Positions 25,438-36,196 of a DNA stretch of 64,000 nucleotides are shown piece by piece (the stretch's first letter is position 1; every line of letters begins with the position of its first letter). The notes beneath the pieces are model-generated. The model saw only the letters and a program-made list of their open reading frames with translations. It searched no databases and was not told the origin of the DNA. Source of the stretch: Neurospora tetraspora (Eukaryota > Ascomycota > Sordariomycetes > Sordariales > Sordariaceae); NCBI RefSeq assembly GCF_033439725.1, contig NW_026944383.1, positions 558,001-622,000 of the forward strand, read 5' to 3'. A program made the position numbers and the translations under genes.

Positions 25438-26619
25438 AGCTGCGGATTTTTTGACACCTGTCGGCCTGTCGCCTGTCTGGGGGAGATGCTTTGACGGATG
25501 CTTTCGTGGGCTAGGTGTCGCGCTATTCAAGCATGAAGCATGAAGCGTGAAGCGTTTGGCTGTCGCAATCGACTTAATCCCACATGCTAGGGCGGGGGCC
25601 CAAAAGTTGGCTTGGTCGTTTCGTTCTTGGAGCAGTCGGGAGATCGAGAAACGGCGACACAGGTCTCGTAACTAATGACAGGGTAATACCTATTCTTTAA
25701 AGATGAATATGAATCGCAGGCAGGCGAGGTTGAGTGGTGTTCGTTCAGTTCAATCGATCCATGCTGGCCGGCTCGTGCTTGTCGTCGAGAGGATCATGCG
25801 CAGCGCAACGCGGCAGTCGGGGAACGAGCGGGCCTGGCACGAGCACCCCGGGCCTGGACGACGGTTGAAAGGATCCACCTTGATGGGCCGGTCCAATGTG
25901 GACCTGGAGATGGGTCAGGTCGTGAAGTGGAAATTTGCCAAGACTGGGCGGCGGACGGGCCTTTGACTTTCTGCCTTTGAGATTTGCGGAGCGTGTGCCG
26001 CACTCAAAAAAGGCGGTCCAAGCGTTTGGTGGCCAGCTGCCACTCGGGGTTCGTTACCATGGCAACCACGTTGTGCAGACAAAACAGGTCGTCCTTTCGA
26101 AAGTAAACTAATCTTCGGCCCGCCTTCTCCTTCCACTTCACCACATCCACATATCCGCGCTGCAAGAAAACCATCTCTACCACCTCTTCGCTTTTCTTGG
26201 ATTGCTTTCCTCAAGCTCTCGCTTCTCCCTTGCAAAAATTTGCATAAAGCAATCATACCATCAAGACAAAACTTTGCAGCGCGCCATATCCTTGAACGCA
26301 GACTTCCTCAAGTCCATTAGACCAGCTTGCTTTTGCAGTCAACTGATCGCCCCGCCGACTTTGAGACGCATCTCGTCCAAGGACCTCTCCGACTTAGCCG
26401 ATCATCAACAATCAGAACGTACTAACCTTCCAGGAGCCATTAACTTGAGTCTCTTGGAGCTCTTTCGGTTAATCGGAACTCCTCGACACCTACAACCCCC
26501 CTAAACGGTAAGCACCCCCAGCTTGTGGACAGCTATCTATGTGTGTTGATAAGTGTGCTAACCATGACTTGTTGATATAGTGGTACATACCTACTATCTT
26601 CATGGTCACTGTAACAAAC
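25438..26619. promoter_or_regulatory. Divergent promoter region with a cdc20 leader intron
   Basis: The 1.2-kb interval holds promoters for the kelch-BTB gene (-) and cdc20 (+). A probable intron in the cdc20 5' leader spans 26508-26580: donor GTAAGC, branch TGCTAAC, acceptor GATATAG, 73 nt. A small tandem GCATGAA/GCGTGAA motif (three units) is at about 25531-25551. The CT-rich stretch from about 26130 to 26240 is a plausible initiator region. Confidence 0.55.
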
Positions 26620-28488
26620 ATGGCTACTCCATCAGTCACGACACCTAAGAAGTCCCACACGGGTCTTTTCTCGAGTCGCACAGCGGGCGGCCGTGTGCCC
26701 CTGACCCCTTCTCCTCATCATAATGCGAACGTCAACTCTTCGCCATTCAACAAGGACAAGTCAAATAATGATGGCCAGCGAGCACCCGCCAAGTCGGTCT
26801 ACCCCGGTAACCTGAGCTCGCATCTTGCACGAGCGGCCTCAACCAAGACCAACTGGGACTCGCCCAAGTCCAACATTGCTCGTGGGGCCTCGACTCCCAA
26901 GAAAGCTCTCGAGCTTGGCGTATCCGAGTTTACTTTGACCGGCACCGGCGCTCAGGCGCAAGAACAAACTCAGACCGCACCTACCCCGAAGCCAAAGAAG
27001 ACCAAGATCAAGGCAAAGCCGATCAAGACAACCGTTACTCTCAATGCCGATCGCTTCATCCCCAACCGAGGCTCAAGCTCAGCCATTGCCAATGGCGGCT
27101 CCGGAAAGCTTAACATGCGGGATCAGAAGCGGCCAAAGTCCAGGAACGGCGAATCGTCCAACTCAACAGCCCTCGCCTCTACTACGGACGATGCGACTGA
27201 GCAGCTCGAATTTGATTCCCTACTCCTGGATGACGAAGAGGCCGAGACATACGCCCGGCCATCTCCCAACACCGTGGCGTATCAAGACTCCTTGGCCACT
27301 GCCTGCGGAATGAACGTCAACACTCGAATTTTGCAGTTCAAGCCAGCTCCTCCCGAGTCGTCCAAGCCCATCGATCTCCGTCAGCAATACAACCGCCCTT
27401 TGAAGGCCGCTAACTCGGCAGCGCAATTCCGGCGCCGCATCGCCACAGCACCAGAGCGTGTCCTCGACGCTCCGGGTCTGATTGACGACTACTACCTTAA
27501 CCTGCTGGACTGGAGCTCGGGAAACCAGGTCGCCATTGGCCTGGAACGCAACGTCTATGTCTGGTCAGCTGACGAGGGCTCTGTTGACTGCCTTATGGAA
27601 ACTTCTCCCGACACGTACGTGAGCAGCGTCAAATGGTCCGGTGATGGAGCATATGTGGGCGTGGGACTCGGTACCGGTGAGGTCCAGATCTGGGATGTCG
27701 CCGAAGGCATCAAGATTCGCAGTATGTTTGGTCACGACAGTCGAGTCGGTGTCATGGGCTGGAGCAAGCACCTTCTCTCGACAGGAGCGCGAAGCGGTCT
27801 GGTGTTCAACCATGATGTCCGTATCGCCGAGCACAAGGTTGCAGAACTCGTTTCGCATACATCGGAGGTTTGCGGCCTCGAGTGGCGGTCTGATGGCGCT
27901 CAGCTTGCTACCGGTGGAAACGACAATCTCGTGTCGATTTGGGATGCCCGCTCTCTTGCTGTTCCAAAGTTCACCAAGACCAACCACAAGGCTGCCGTTA
28001 AGGCTCTCGCTTGGTGCCCTTGGAACATAAACTTGTTGGCTACTGGTGGAGGTTCCTATGATCGTCACATCCACTTCTGGAACACCACTTCCGGTGCCCG
28101 CGTCAACAGCATCGACACAGGCTCCCAGGTCACCAGTCTCCGATGGAGCCCTCACTATCGCGAAATCGTAAGCTCTAGCGGTTACCCCGATAACTCGCTC
28201 AGCATTTGGAGCTACCCTACTCTGGTCCGAAATGTTGAGATTCCTGCTCATGAGAGCCGTGTCCTCCACAGCTGTCTCAGTCCCGATGGGCAGATGCTCG
28301 CCACAGCTGGTAAGTCAAATTCGAAGCAAAATGCTGATGGAAACTGATACTAACCGATATTTGTAGCGGCCGACGAGAGTTTGAAGTTTTGGAAGATCTT
28401 TGAGAAGAAGGCCGGATCTGGTGCTGGCATCAGCGGCGCTGGCACATCTTCGAAGGCGACCATGGCGAAACAGATGACAATCCGTTAA
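26620..28488 (+). CDS. cdc20: APC/C activator Cdc20 (Fizzy/Slp1), WD40 protein
   Basis: Exons 26620-28309 and 28367-28488, 603 residues; the intron has a perfect TACTAAC branch. Cdc20 activates the anaphase-promoting complex and is the target of the spindle checkpoint. Diagnostic parts are visible: the C-box DRFIPNR at about residue 144, the ILQFKPAP motif at about 238 matching the conserved KILxY/F-type segment after the Mad2-binding region, a seven-bladed WD40 propeller from about 275 to 585 (blade ends VYVWSADE, VQIWDVAE, VSIWDARS, IHFWNTTS, LSIWSYPT, LKFWKIFE), and the C-terminal Ile-Arg tail. It is Cdc20 rather than Cdh1 by C-box context and C-terminus. An in-frame ATG six codons upstream (26602) is the first in the leader, but the one at 26620 has A at -3 and is preferred. 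Confidence 0.93.
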
Positions 28489-28816
28489 GCGCTTTACTGT
28501 TCATATAACGACGTCAACTTGGGTTGGCAGCGGTTGCTTTGTTTTCTCGGGTTTTTTGGTCGTTTCAGCACGGCGTTTTGGAGGGTTCGACAGCTTTTGT
28601 TCCTAGCCCGGCCTGAACGAGGCCATTGGGTGAAGCGGGCACATACATGGAGGAATCTTGGGATTTGGGTGGATCATGAAGTTATGACGACAAAAACTTT
28701 GTATCAAGAGGATACGTACCTCATCTGTACCTGATCATGTCAGATCGGTATTTTGTACGGTAATTGTTTAGAAGCTTGCTAGTACAAATTGTAAAAGTTT
28801 GTCAAAAGTTTGTATG

Positions 28817-28826
28817 GCATGGTATG
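28817..28826. repeat. Left flanking direct repeat, possible target-site duplication
   Basis: GCATGGTATG occurs here and again at 29397-29406 in the same orientation, just outside the inverted-repeat element. Confidence 0.55.
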
Positions 28827-28834
28827 CGCAAACA

Positions 28835-29389
28835 CTAGCTGGATAGACTCAAATCCCTCCCTGGATAGACTAAACCCACTTTTTCGGGCGCCCAGCCATG
28901 AGCCGCGCAAAACCTTCCGGGGCGCATTACCAAATCCACGATGTTTGTGAAGTTATTCAGTGTCGTCAATCCAGTCAATTGTCTACTGTTGAAGCTGTTT
29001 ATATGGTCTCGTCGCGTGTTATATTGTTGTTTCAAACGCTGCCTTGGTCCTGGTGTTCCGTTGTACGTGAAGCCCTCGCTGTTAGTGCTGCCCACCGTAT
29101 AAGTGCCGGGGTGCTGGAATTTGAAATTCGCCCTCAGTGCCCTCGTCTTCTACTTAGTTCACCAAAAGCACCTGGCACTTGGAACGACATCATTGGCATC
29201 GACATTGACATCGACAGCGACAGCGATAGCGATAGCGACGGAGATGAGGATAGCTTCGAACAATAAATGTACTTGGCTGGCGATATGGTGAGGTTGATGA
29301 GCGCGGTCGAGAGCCGGGCAGAGATTGGTTGGGCGCCCGAAAAAGTGGGTTTAGTCTATCCAGGGAGGGATTTGAGTCTATCCAGCTAG
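28835..29389. mobile_element. Small inverted-repeat element (MITE-like), perfect 60-bp ends
   Basis: 28835-28894 and 29330-29389 are exact reverse complements over all 60 bases. The outer ends read CTAGCTGGATAGACTC; the inner ends finish CGGGCGCCCA. Each arm contains two copies of CTGGATAGACT. The 435-bp spacer has no convincing gene and includes a hexamer-like GACAGC/GATAGC run (about 29205-29240). A 10-bp direct repeat, GCATGGTATG, lies outside at 28817-28826 and 29397-29406, separated from the perfect arms by 8 and 7 bases. Just outside the arms, ATGCGCA is also inverted with four mismatched bases between. Long ends with a target duplication of about 9-10 bp would suit a non-autonomous Mutator-like (MULE) element; this class is inference. 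Arms this short fall below the length RIP needs, so their identity may persist. Confidence 0.7.
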
Positions 29390-29396
29390 CGAATGC

Positions 29397-29406
29397 GCAT
29401 GGTATG
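29397..29406. repeat. Right flanking direct repeat, possible target-site duplication
   Basis: Second copy of GCATGGTATG, identical to 28817-28826. It partly overlaps the ATGCGCA motif that extends the inverted repeat, so its boundary with the element end is uncertain. Confidence 0.55.
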
Positions 29407-29645
29407 AGCAATGAATGGGTTGTATTAAAAAGCTCTCATATTGGCGCTTCACTGCGGTGGTTAGGCGACCAACAGTGCAAATGGCTTGCGCTGGTGATGA
29501 GGTTTGATCCCACATAAAGTTGGAGGAAGCGATTCACCGGGGCATCGTGAACTTGCGTGTCCCTTGACACAGAGAGGCTGCTCTGCAAATATTCAGGGGG
29601 GCATGTTGTTCGCTTCCATCCCGTCTTCCGTCATGGAGTGGGATT

Positions 29646-29669
29646 GCAGGGCTGCAGGGCTGCAGGGCT
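29646..29669 (+). repeat. Three tandem copies of an 8-mer
   Basis: GCAGGGCT is repeated three times without a mismatch. Nearby sequence keeps the CTGCAG/GCAGG theme to about 29770. Function unknown. Confidence 0.8.
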
Positions 29670-30529
29670 GAACTCCTGCAGACGCAAGCGTTCAGCGTTC
29701 ACAGAAGGGCATGGAAGTCACTGCAGGCATTTCGCCCGCGTTGCCGTAAGACCGACACTGCAGGGCAGTGGCAGTCGCCGCGGCTGTGGGCTGTTGAGGT
29801 TGGCGGCCGGCTGACTAAGCAGGGGGTGGCCAGGGAAACTTCAAAGCAGGAATGGCAGGACAGTCTAAACTTACCCATTTCACCACACCTACTGAAGCGC
29901 CATCTGCTCTGAATCAAGACAGCACGTCCGCTGTTTGCAACGCTGCCGAGCACTTCTGGATATTGCGCCTTACCAACTAGAAATACAATTCACTACGAGG
30001 CTTTCAAAAAGGTGTTTAGAGTGCAGTCTGACGGCGGCTCAGAAACCGTGAGAAGGTGGAAGAAGAAGAAATACCGAGCGCAGGGTTCAAGGACGGGAAC
30101 CTCTCCAAAAGGCGGCGACTTCTCGCATTGACGACTCACGAATCCCCGACCACATCACACTCACTCGGGCCAACTCCACACACAACACCTAGGCAGACCT
30201 CCCTCTCGTCACACACGCGAACTTCCATTGGATTCCAACAAAAAGAAATCGTCAAGCCTTTTTTCGAGTCCGCGCTGGACGACGGCGTAGAAGAAGGAGC
30301 GGACAGCAAGCAGAGCGTTTGGTTTGCTGACATAAACGCGTCCCCGTCATCGTGTGGAAGAACAAGACAAGCATCATATCAACTGAAGGCTCTTGTGTCC
30401 CCGTCCGTCGAGCAGCCGCAACCGTCACAAGCAGGCAGCTCTTGTCTCCCATCGCCATCAGCAGTCACGCAAGCCTCACCCAGTCAGCCAGCACTCAATA
30501 CGCACATCCATCCATCACCTTCAATCACC

Positions 30530-32384
30530 ATGTCCAACGCGACTGTCGGTACCGTTTACGAGCACATCATCAACGAGGTGATCAACGCTGTCCGCGTCGA
30601 CTTCGAGGAGAATGGCGTCGACGATAGTGTTCTAGAAGAACTGAAAAAGGTGAACCACTTTTGACTTTCCCCGTCTTTCCTTCATCCGCGTCGTCGCATC
30701 CTTTTTCCTTTTCATGTTGTCGATTCCCGCATCCTGTCCTGTCGTTTTCGTATGTCGCATGCTCTTCTACAGCCATGTCGATGAGCGAGATCCAGCGCCA
30801 GTGATACACTCGTGTGTCGACGACGACAAGTGTCGGGTTCTGACGTTGGCTGCCTCTGCTAGCCTTCGCAACGCGAAAGAGTGGATGGAGGAGCAGGCAG
30901 CATTCGGGGGCGGGCGACCCAGGGCCTTTTGGGTCTCAAATAAGTTCCCAGTCAGGTTGGCTGGGGCTTCCCCTCTCCCATGACGCCGCTTCCGATTGGA
31001 CCATCCAAGTGCCGCAGCACGTGCCGCCTGCTGGTGGTCATCACTGCCTGTCACCCCCAAGCCTCAGCCCATGAATACGATATCTTGTAACAATTCATCA
31101 TCTTCACGTTTCGTCTCCCGTATCCCAAGAAGGACTGGGATCCTACTCCATGAAACAGCAGAAACTAGCTCTGCCTGTCCTTTGCTGGTAACATGTAACT
31201 AACGTGTCTTGATAGGGATGGCAACACAAGCTGTCCCAGCTCAACGTTGCTCAGTTTCCTTGGGACCCCAAGCCTGAAGCACCACCCCCGGCGCAGGCCG
31301 CGCAGAACACTTCCGCTGCCGTCAATGCGCAGGCGGCTGCTGCCCAGCAACCAACGGCCAACTACACTCAGTCGACCCTGAGCCCACAAACGGCCGCTCA
31401 GCCCCTGTCTCTTCCTGGCGGCCAGCCCAACGGCAATGGCGTCGCCATCAAGAATGAACCAGGCATGGCGAACGAGCCTGCCATCAAGCAAGAACCGGGT
31501 ACTATGCAGCCCATGATGCACCCCGCCTACCCTGGCAACAACGCCGCTCGTGGTGGTATGGCCGCCCAGCGAGCTGCCCAAGCCATTGCAAGCCGGTATG
31601 GATCGCAGGCCCAGGCTTCTATCAACGCTATTCACCAGCAAACTCAACAACCTCAGATCCCCGGTCAGGCACCACAGCAACAGCAGCAACAACAGCAGCA
31701 GCTTAACCCACAGCAGCAATATCAGCAGAACGTGGCCGCCCAGATGCAGGAGCGCATGCAACAGCGCATGCAACAGCAGCCTGGACAGCCTGGACAGCCG
31801 CAGCCTCCCAACCAGCAAAATGGTCTTGGCGGCGCGCAGGTCGATGGCTCGAGCGACGGATTCGACGGTGTCCTGATGCGTCGCGATGCGGACGGCAACC
31901 CTGTCGAGATGGGTCGCGTCGAGATCGACAACCTGCTCCACGCCCAGCTCCTGGAAAAAGCTAAGCAGAGGGAAGGAGGCGGCTTGATGCTTCCGTTGAA
32001 GGAAGCTACCAAGTCTCGGGGCACCGCCACCAAGAGGAGCCGTGCCGCCGCTCGTGGTGCGAATCAGCTTGATGGAAATGATGAGGATGATGATGAGTTT
32101 GACGAAGATGCCATCAACTCTGACCTTGATGACCCTGAGGATGAACGGGATGATGACGATGAAGAGGATGAGGCTAGTGGCTGGATCATGCTCTGCTTGT
32201 ATGACAAGGTGCAGCGCGTCAAGAATAAGTGGTGAGTGACCCCCATCCTTTTTGGAGTACGACATGAGTCGAGGAAACAGCTACTGATAATTGCTATAGG
32301 AAGTGCACCCTTAAGGATGGTGTCTTGACTGTCAATGGCAAGGAATACGTCTTCCATAAGGCCAATGGTGAATATGAGTGGTAA
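30530..32384 (+). CDS. toa1: TFIIA large subunit (Toa1)
   Basis: Exons 30530-30649, 31216-32231 and 32300-32384, 406 residues. TFIIA stabilises TBP on promoters. The N-terminal helical domain is split by intron 1: VGTVYEHIINEVINAVRVDF at residues 6-25 and then WQHKLSQLNVAQFPWDPKPE after the junction. The middle is a long Gln/Pro-rich spacer including a CAG/CAA-coded polyglutamine tract near 31676-31725. It is followed by an acidic stretch (Asp/Glu-rich, about 345-372) and the C-terminal beta-barrel end SGWIMLCLYDKVQRVKNKWK, LTVNGKEYVFHKANGEYEW. Intron 1 is 566 nt, far longer than other introns here. No ATG precedes 30530 in the open upstream frame, which fixes the start. Confidence 0.95.
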
Positions 32385-33838
32385 GAGATGCAGTGCTTGG
32401 CAGAAAGGACACTCTCACTTTTCTTTAGTTGCCTTCAATGAGGCAGGCCTTCCTTAAAGGTTATGTGGTCACCCACTTGCTATCTATACATGTGGGTAAA
32501 CCATGGTTTCAATGGAGCAAAAGGAAGCGAATACGGTTCTACTCTTTGGTAGGATGGCTGAGGGGATAGAGTGGGGACGGAAAATGAGTCAAGGAGGAAG
32601 GGGATCATAGTTTTGCGATGAGCAAGGAAGCAGAGGGAAAACTGCGCGCATGGGGTTTTGCGAGGGAATGAAGGGAATGAAAGAATGAAGGCAGATGGAT
32701 ATATCTCTAGAGATTGGCGAGGCTTGGTCTTCAGATATCTAGGAGCGAAGTTCGAACAGTTTTAGAAATCATATAAAATCTTCGTCAGGCCTTGTGCCGG
32801 AACTGCTGTGAGTATGGTTTTTGCACTTCTTGTTCTTGTCTTCACATGCGATGATCAATTCGTCAAAAGGGACGGGATATCCATGATGCATTCTTGACTC
32901 ACGAAATATGAAGTCCAGGGCCTCGGACTTGGGCAAGTCAAAAAGATCCAATCGCATCAACTCTTATCATGGCTACGTACCGTGGCTGAGGGTTGCAATT
33001 CCTGCTCGAAACCCGCAGCGGGAGTGCCACGGGGTTTATATTGCCCTCGTCCCGTCTCTCGACTTCTTTAGCGATTTCTTAATATACGATGCAGTGCAAC
33101 TGTTAACACTTAGAATGCGAAACATATACCTATGTAAGTCCGAGGTCAACCCCCCATCAAAGTCCGAGCCAAGAAGTTGAAGCCAACCTCAACAATGTAT
33201 TACCACACGCTTCAGATTCTCTCGGCGGAAAACCATCTCAGAAACAAAACATGAGATAGCTGTATGTATGTGCGGTTACACTGAACCATGCTTTGCGAAC
33301 CTGGACCTTGTAAGGTGTCTGGGTTTGCAGCCTACCGTAGAGACTCGCGAAATTCGCCAAAAGCTATCCCTCTTTGATAATGCTACCACAGAGCGGGGTC
33401 CGGCTGACCAGTGGCATCTATCTGCATGTCCTTGCAAGGAAGAACGCAACACATATCAATCATGTCTCGATATGGCTACACGAATCTCAAACAGGGTGGT
33501 GGTACCCAAGTCAACGCTACTACTCTACTCTACGCAAGGGCGTGGCGGCCGCTGTACCAGTTCAAACCCCATAGGATGGAAGCACTTTTCGTCTTTTCAT
33601 GGCTACCTTCCATGCGGTGTCGCCAATATAGGTAGGGAAATACTTCCCAGGGTTAAGCTGTCTGTCAGTCATTGATGGTGAGGTAGGGTACATAAAGCTG
33701 ATTAATCCTCCTCTGTCCACCCACGGAAATCTGGAGACTGCTTCCTCCCGAGACTCTCCCAGTCTCTCTATATCATCACATCACACCATCAAGCAGCCAA
33801 AGCTCAAGACCATCTTGAGCGGCTGGGCCCAACCAACA
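32385..33838. other. Intergenic region before the permease gene
   Basis: Holds the TFIIA 3' UTR and the permease promoter. A 135-codon ATG-started frame at 33268-33675 shows no family resemblance and no splice context, so I do not annotate it. Confidence 0.45.
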
Positions 33839-35679
33839 ATGGGAGTCCACATCCACCAACACCCAACAAGGGAGAGCGACCTTGGCCACTCCTCGACTAC
33901 ATCAGAGAAAGACGAAGCTGCGGTCCAAGTCGAAAATGGTAGGCACCGATCCTAACAACAACAAGGGCAACAACGAAAATGTGGTCCACAAAGAAGAGTT
34001 CTACGCAGGAAACAGCATCTACGCGAAGCTGCACCAAATAACAGGGCGATGGGGCGTGGAAGAGCGAGGGATCGAACGGCTGCCGAGCGATGAGAGGGAT
34101 GCGAGGAAGCCGATAACTGTTGGTATTACGGTTAGTGTTTTTTTTTTTTTTTTTTTTTTTTTTTGTATTCCTTACCACCAATCATGATTTTGACTTTTTG
34201 ACTTTGAAGACCTTCAAGTTGAGTTGAAGACAAACACAAAGCCAGTCGCTAACTACTAGAGGTAATGAATGACAGTGGTTTTCCATCAACATGACCTTTG
34301 TCTCTCTCACCCTCGGCGTCTTGCCCGTTACTGCCTACGGACTGAGTTTCGTCGATGCGGCTATACTAATTATAGCATTCAATTTCTTGGGGAGTCTGCC
34401 TGTTGCTCTGTTTTCGAGTCTGGGTCCGGTGTTTGGATTGAGACAGATTCCGTTGTCGAGATTTTACTTTGGTTATCATGGGGCTAAACTTGGTATGTAC
34501 CGTTTCCCCCTTTCCGTTTTGCATTCGCTCGCCGTATACCTCGACCGCTGCAATGCTAACAATTTATCCCGTCACAGCCGCCCTCATAAACGTAGCAGTC
34601 TGCGTCTCCTCATCCGCCATCAACGCCGTCGTAGGCGCCCAACTCTTCCACGGCATCAACCCTCGCATGCCGGGCTGGGCGGGTATCCTCATCGTCTCCC
34701 TCACCACCCTCGTCATCTGCACCATGGGCCACCGTTTCGTGCACACCTACGAGCGCTACTCGTGGCTCCCTTGCTTCGTCGTCCTCCTCATTGTATTAGG
34801 AGTCTTTGCCCACTCCGGGAACTTCGACCCTCTCCTCCCCCTAGGCACGGGAACCGCCAAAGCGTCCGGAGTCCTCTCCTTCGCTGCCTCCGTGTACACC
34901 TTTACGGCCGGGTGGGCTGCCTACGCGGCTGATTACAGCATTTACCAACCAGCTGACCCCAAGCCGAGCGCGCGCGTCTTCTGGTGGACCTTCGCAGGCA
35001 ACTTTTTCCCCACGGTGTTCACGGAGCTGCTGGGCGCGGCCGTGATGACGGCGACCGTGCACCACACCGACTTTGCTGCCGCCTACGATGAAGCGGGACT
35101 AGGGGGCGTGTTCAGCCATGTGTTGATCCCCGCCGTAGGCAAGGGGTTCGGCACCTTCTGCGTCGTTTTGCTGGCGCTTTCCATAATCGGGACTAACATC
35201 GCCACCGTCTATTCCGTCTCCATGTCCGTGCAAGTGTTAGGCAGACGGACTCAGCGGGTGCCGCGGTTCTTGTGGACGCTTGTTTCCACGGTCGGGTACA
35301 CAGCGTTTGCGATACCTGCGTATCAGGAGTTTGCGACGTACCTGGAGAATCTGTTGCTGGCGATGTCGTACTGGATCTCCATTTACTTGGGGATTACGTT
35401 GACGGAGCATTTTCTGTTTAGACGCGGGGTGAGGGGGTATCAGCCGGAAGCTTATACGGATGCCAAAAGTTGCCGCCGGGTATGGCGGCTATTACGGCTT
35501 TCTGTGTGGGGGCGGTAGGAGTCGCGGTGGGGATTGCACAGGAGTGGTATAGAGGCCCGGTGATAAAGGCGGTGGGGGAGGAGTTTGTGGGGGATTTGGG
35601 GTGTGTTTTTGGGTTTTTGTTTACTACTGTGAGTTATATGGTGTTGAGGTATTGGGAGAAGAGGTACTTTGGGCGTTGA
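33839..35679 (+). CDS. NCS1-family purine/cytosine-type permease, apparent frameshift
   Basis: Best model: exons 33839-33938, 34009-34130, 34276-34492 and 34578-35679, about 513 residues if a one-base shift at the A-run 35465-35468 is allowed. The family takes up purines, cytosine or related compounds with protons across about 12 helices. Matching features are GVEERGIER before helix 1, WFSINMTFVSLTLG, FGLRQIPLSRFYFGY, INAVVGAQLF, GHRFVHTYERYSW, AAYADYSIYQPADP-like motif near 34918-34960, and a final LRYWEKRYFGR. The frame of helices 1-11 ends early at 35518 after DAKSCRR, while the family continuation (KLPPG, then two helices) is in the next frame. One more A in the run would restore it. An alternative 41-nt intron (35429-35469) keeps phase but is very short and removes a conserved segment. 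The start is also uncertain: 33936 is an alternative without intron 1. Either a sequencing error or a recent pseudogene. Confidence 0.75.
34138..34164 (+). repeat. Run of 27 T inside a permease intron
   Basis: The homopolymer starts nine bases after the end of exon 2 and lies within intron 34131-34275. It may act as a pyrimidine-rich splicing element or be neutral slippage; its length call is unreliable. Confidence 0.85.
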
Positions 35680-36196
35680 GGAGGAGGGGGGATGTGATGT
35701 TCTTGGTCGGGGTGACTTTGTTGTGTGTTTATCGAAGGGTTGAGGCAGTCAGGATTAGGCCTTATAGAAGCTTTTATGGACAGGGCTTGAAAAATTATCT
35801 AAATACCGAATATGAGAGACGGTCGAATGAGTTCATATCATTATGTTAGAGCTGATACTTTTCGAGTGTCAGGAGAGAAATAGAAAGAAATTGACAAGAG
35901 ACAGCTCTAGTCCTCGTAAACAACGTTTACCGCTGACAGCTGGCGGAAGCTGTCAAACACCTGCCAAGACAGTTCAAGAATGCTGGGGTCTCTGGATTGC
36001 GTAGAACACTCGAGCTCTCCCTCGCAAAACTCACTGTGGTCTTAACAACATCGAAACACGCAGAGGGCATTCATCACAACCAATTCCACCCGCGCAACCG
36101 AAGAAATCAACTCATTTGGCATTTTCAACTGATACGACCTCAAATTATCTCGAATTTGTTTTTCAGAACCAGTGAAGAAAGAACAAAACCTAAAAC
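35680..36196. other. Intergenic region between permease and cyclophilin
   Basis: About 0.5 kb with the permease 3' UTR and the cyclophilin promoter. No other feature seen. Confidence 0.5.

Larger units (their letters stand above)
28489..30529. other. Intergenic region between cdc20 and the TFIIA gene
   Basis: About 2 kb. It holds the 3' UTR of cdc20, the inverted-repeat element described separately, and the TFIIA promoter and leader. The frame 30056-30529 is open and in phase with TFIIA but has no ATG before 30530, so it is leader sequence. Confidence 0.6.

Noticed and set aside
29445-29525. B-box-like GGTTTGATCCC near 29501
   Set aside because: No matching A-box at the right distance and the T-arm stem is interrupted.
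33268-33675. 135-codon ATG-started frame between TFIIA and the permease
   Set aside because: No recognisable domain, unlike codon use of neighbours, and alternative frames are also open.
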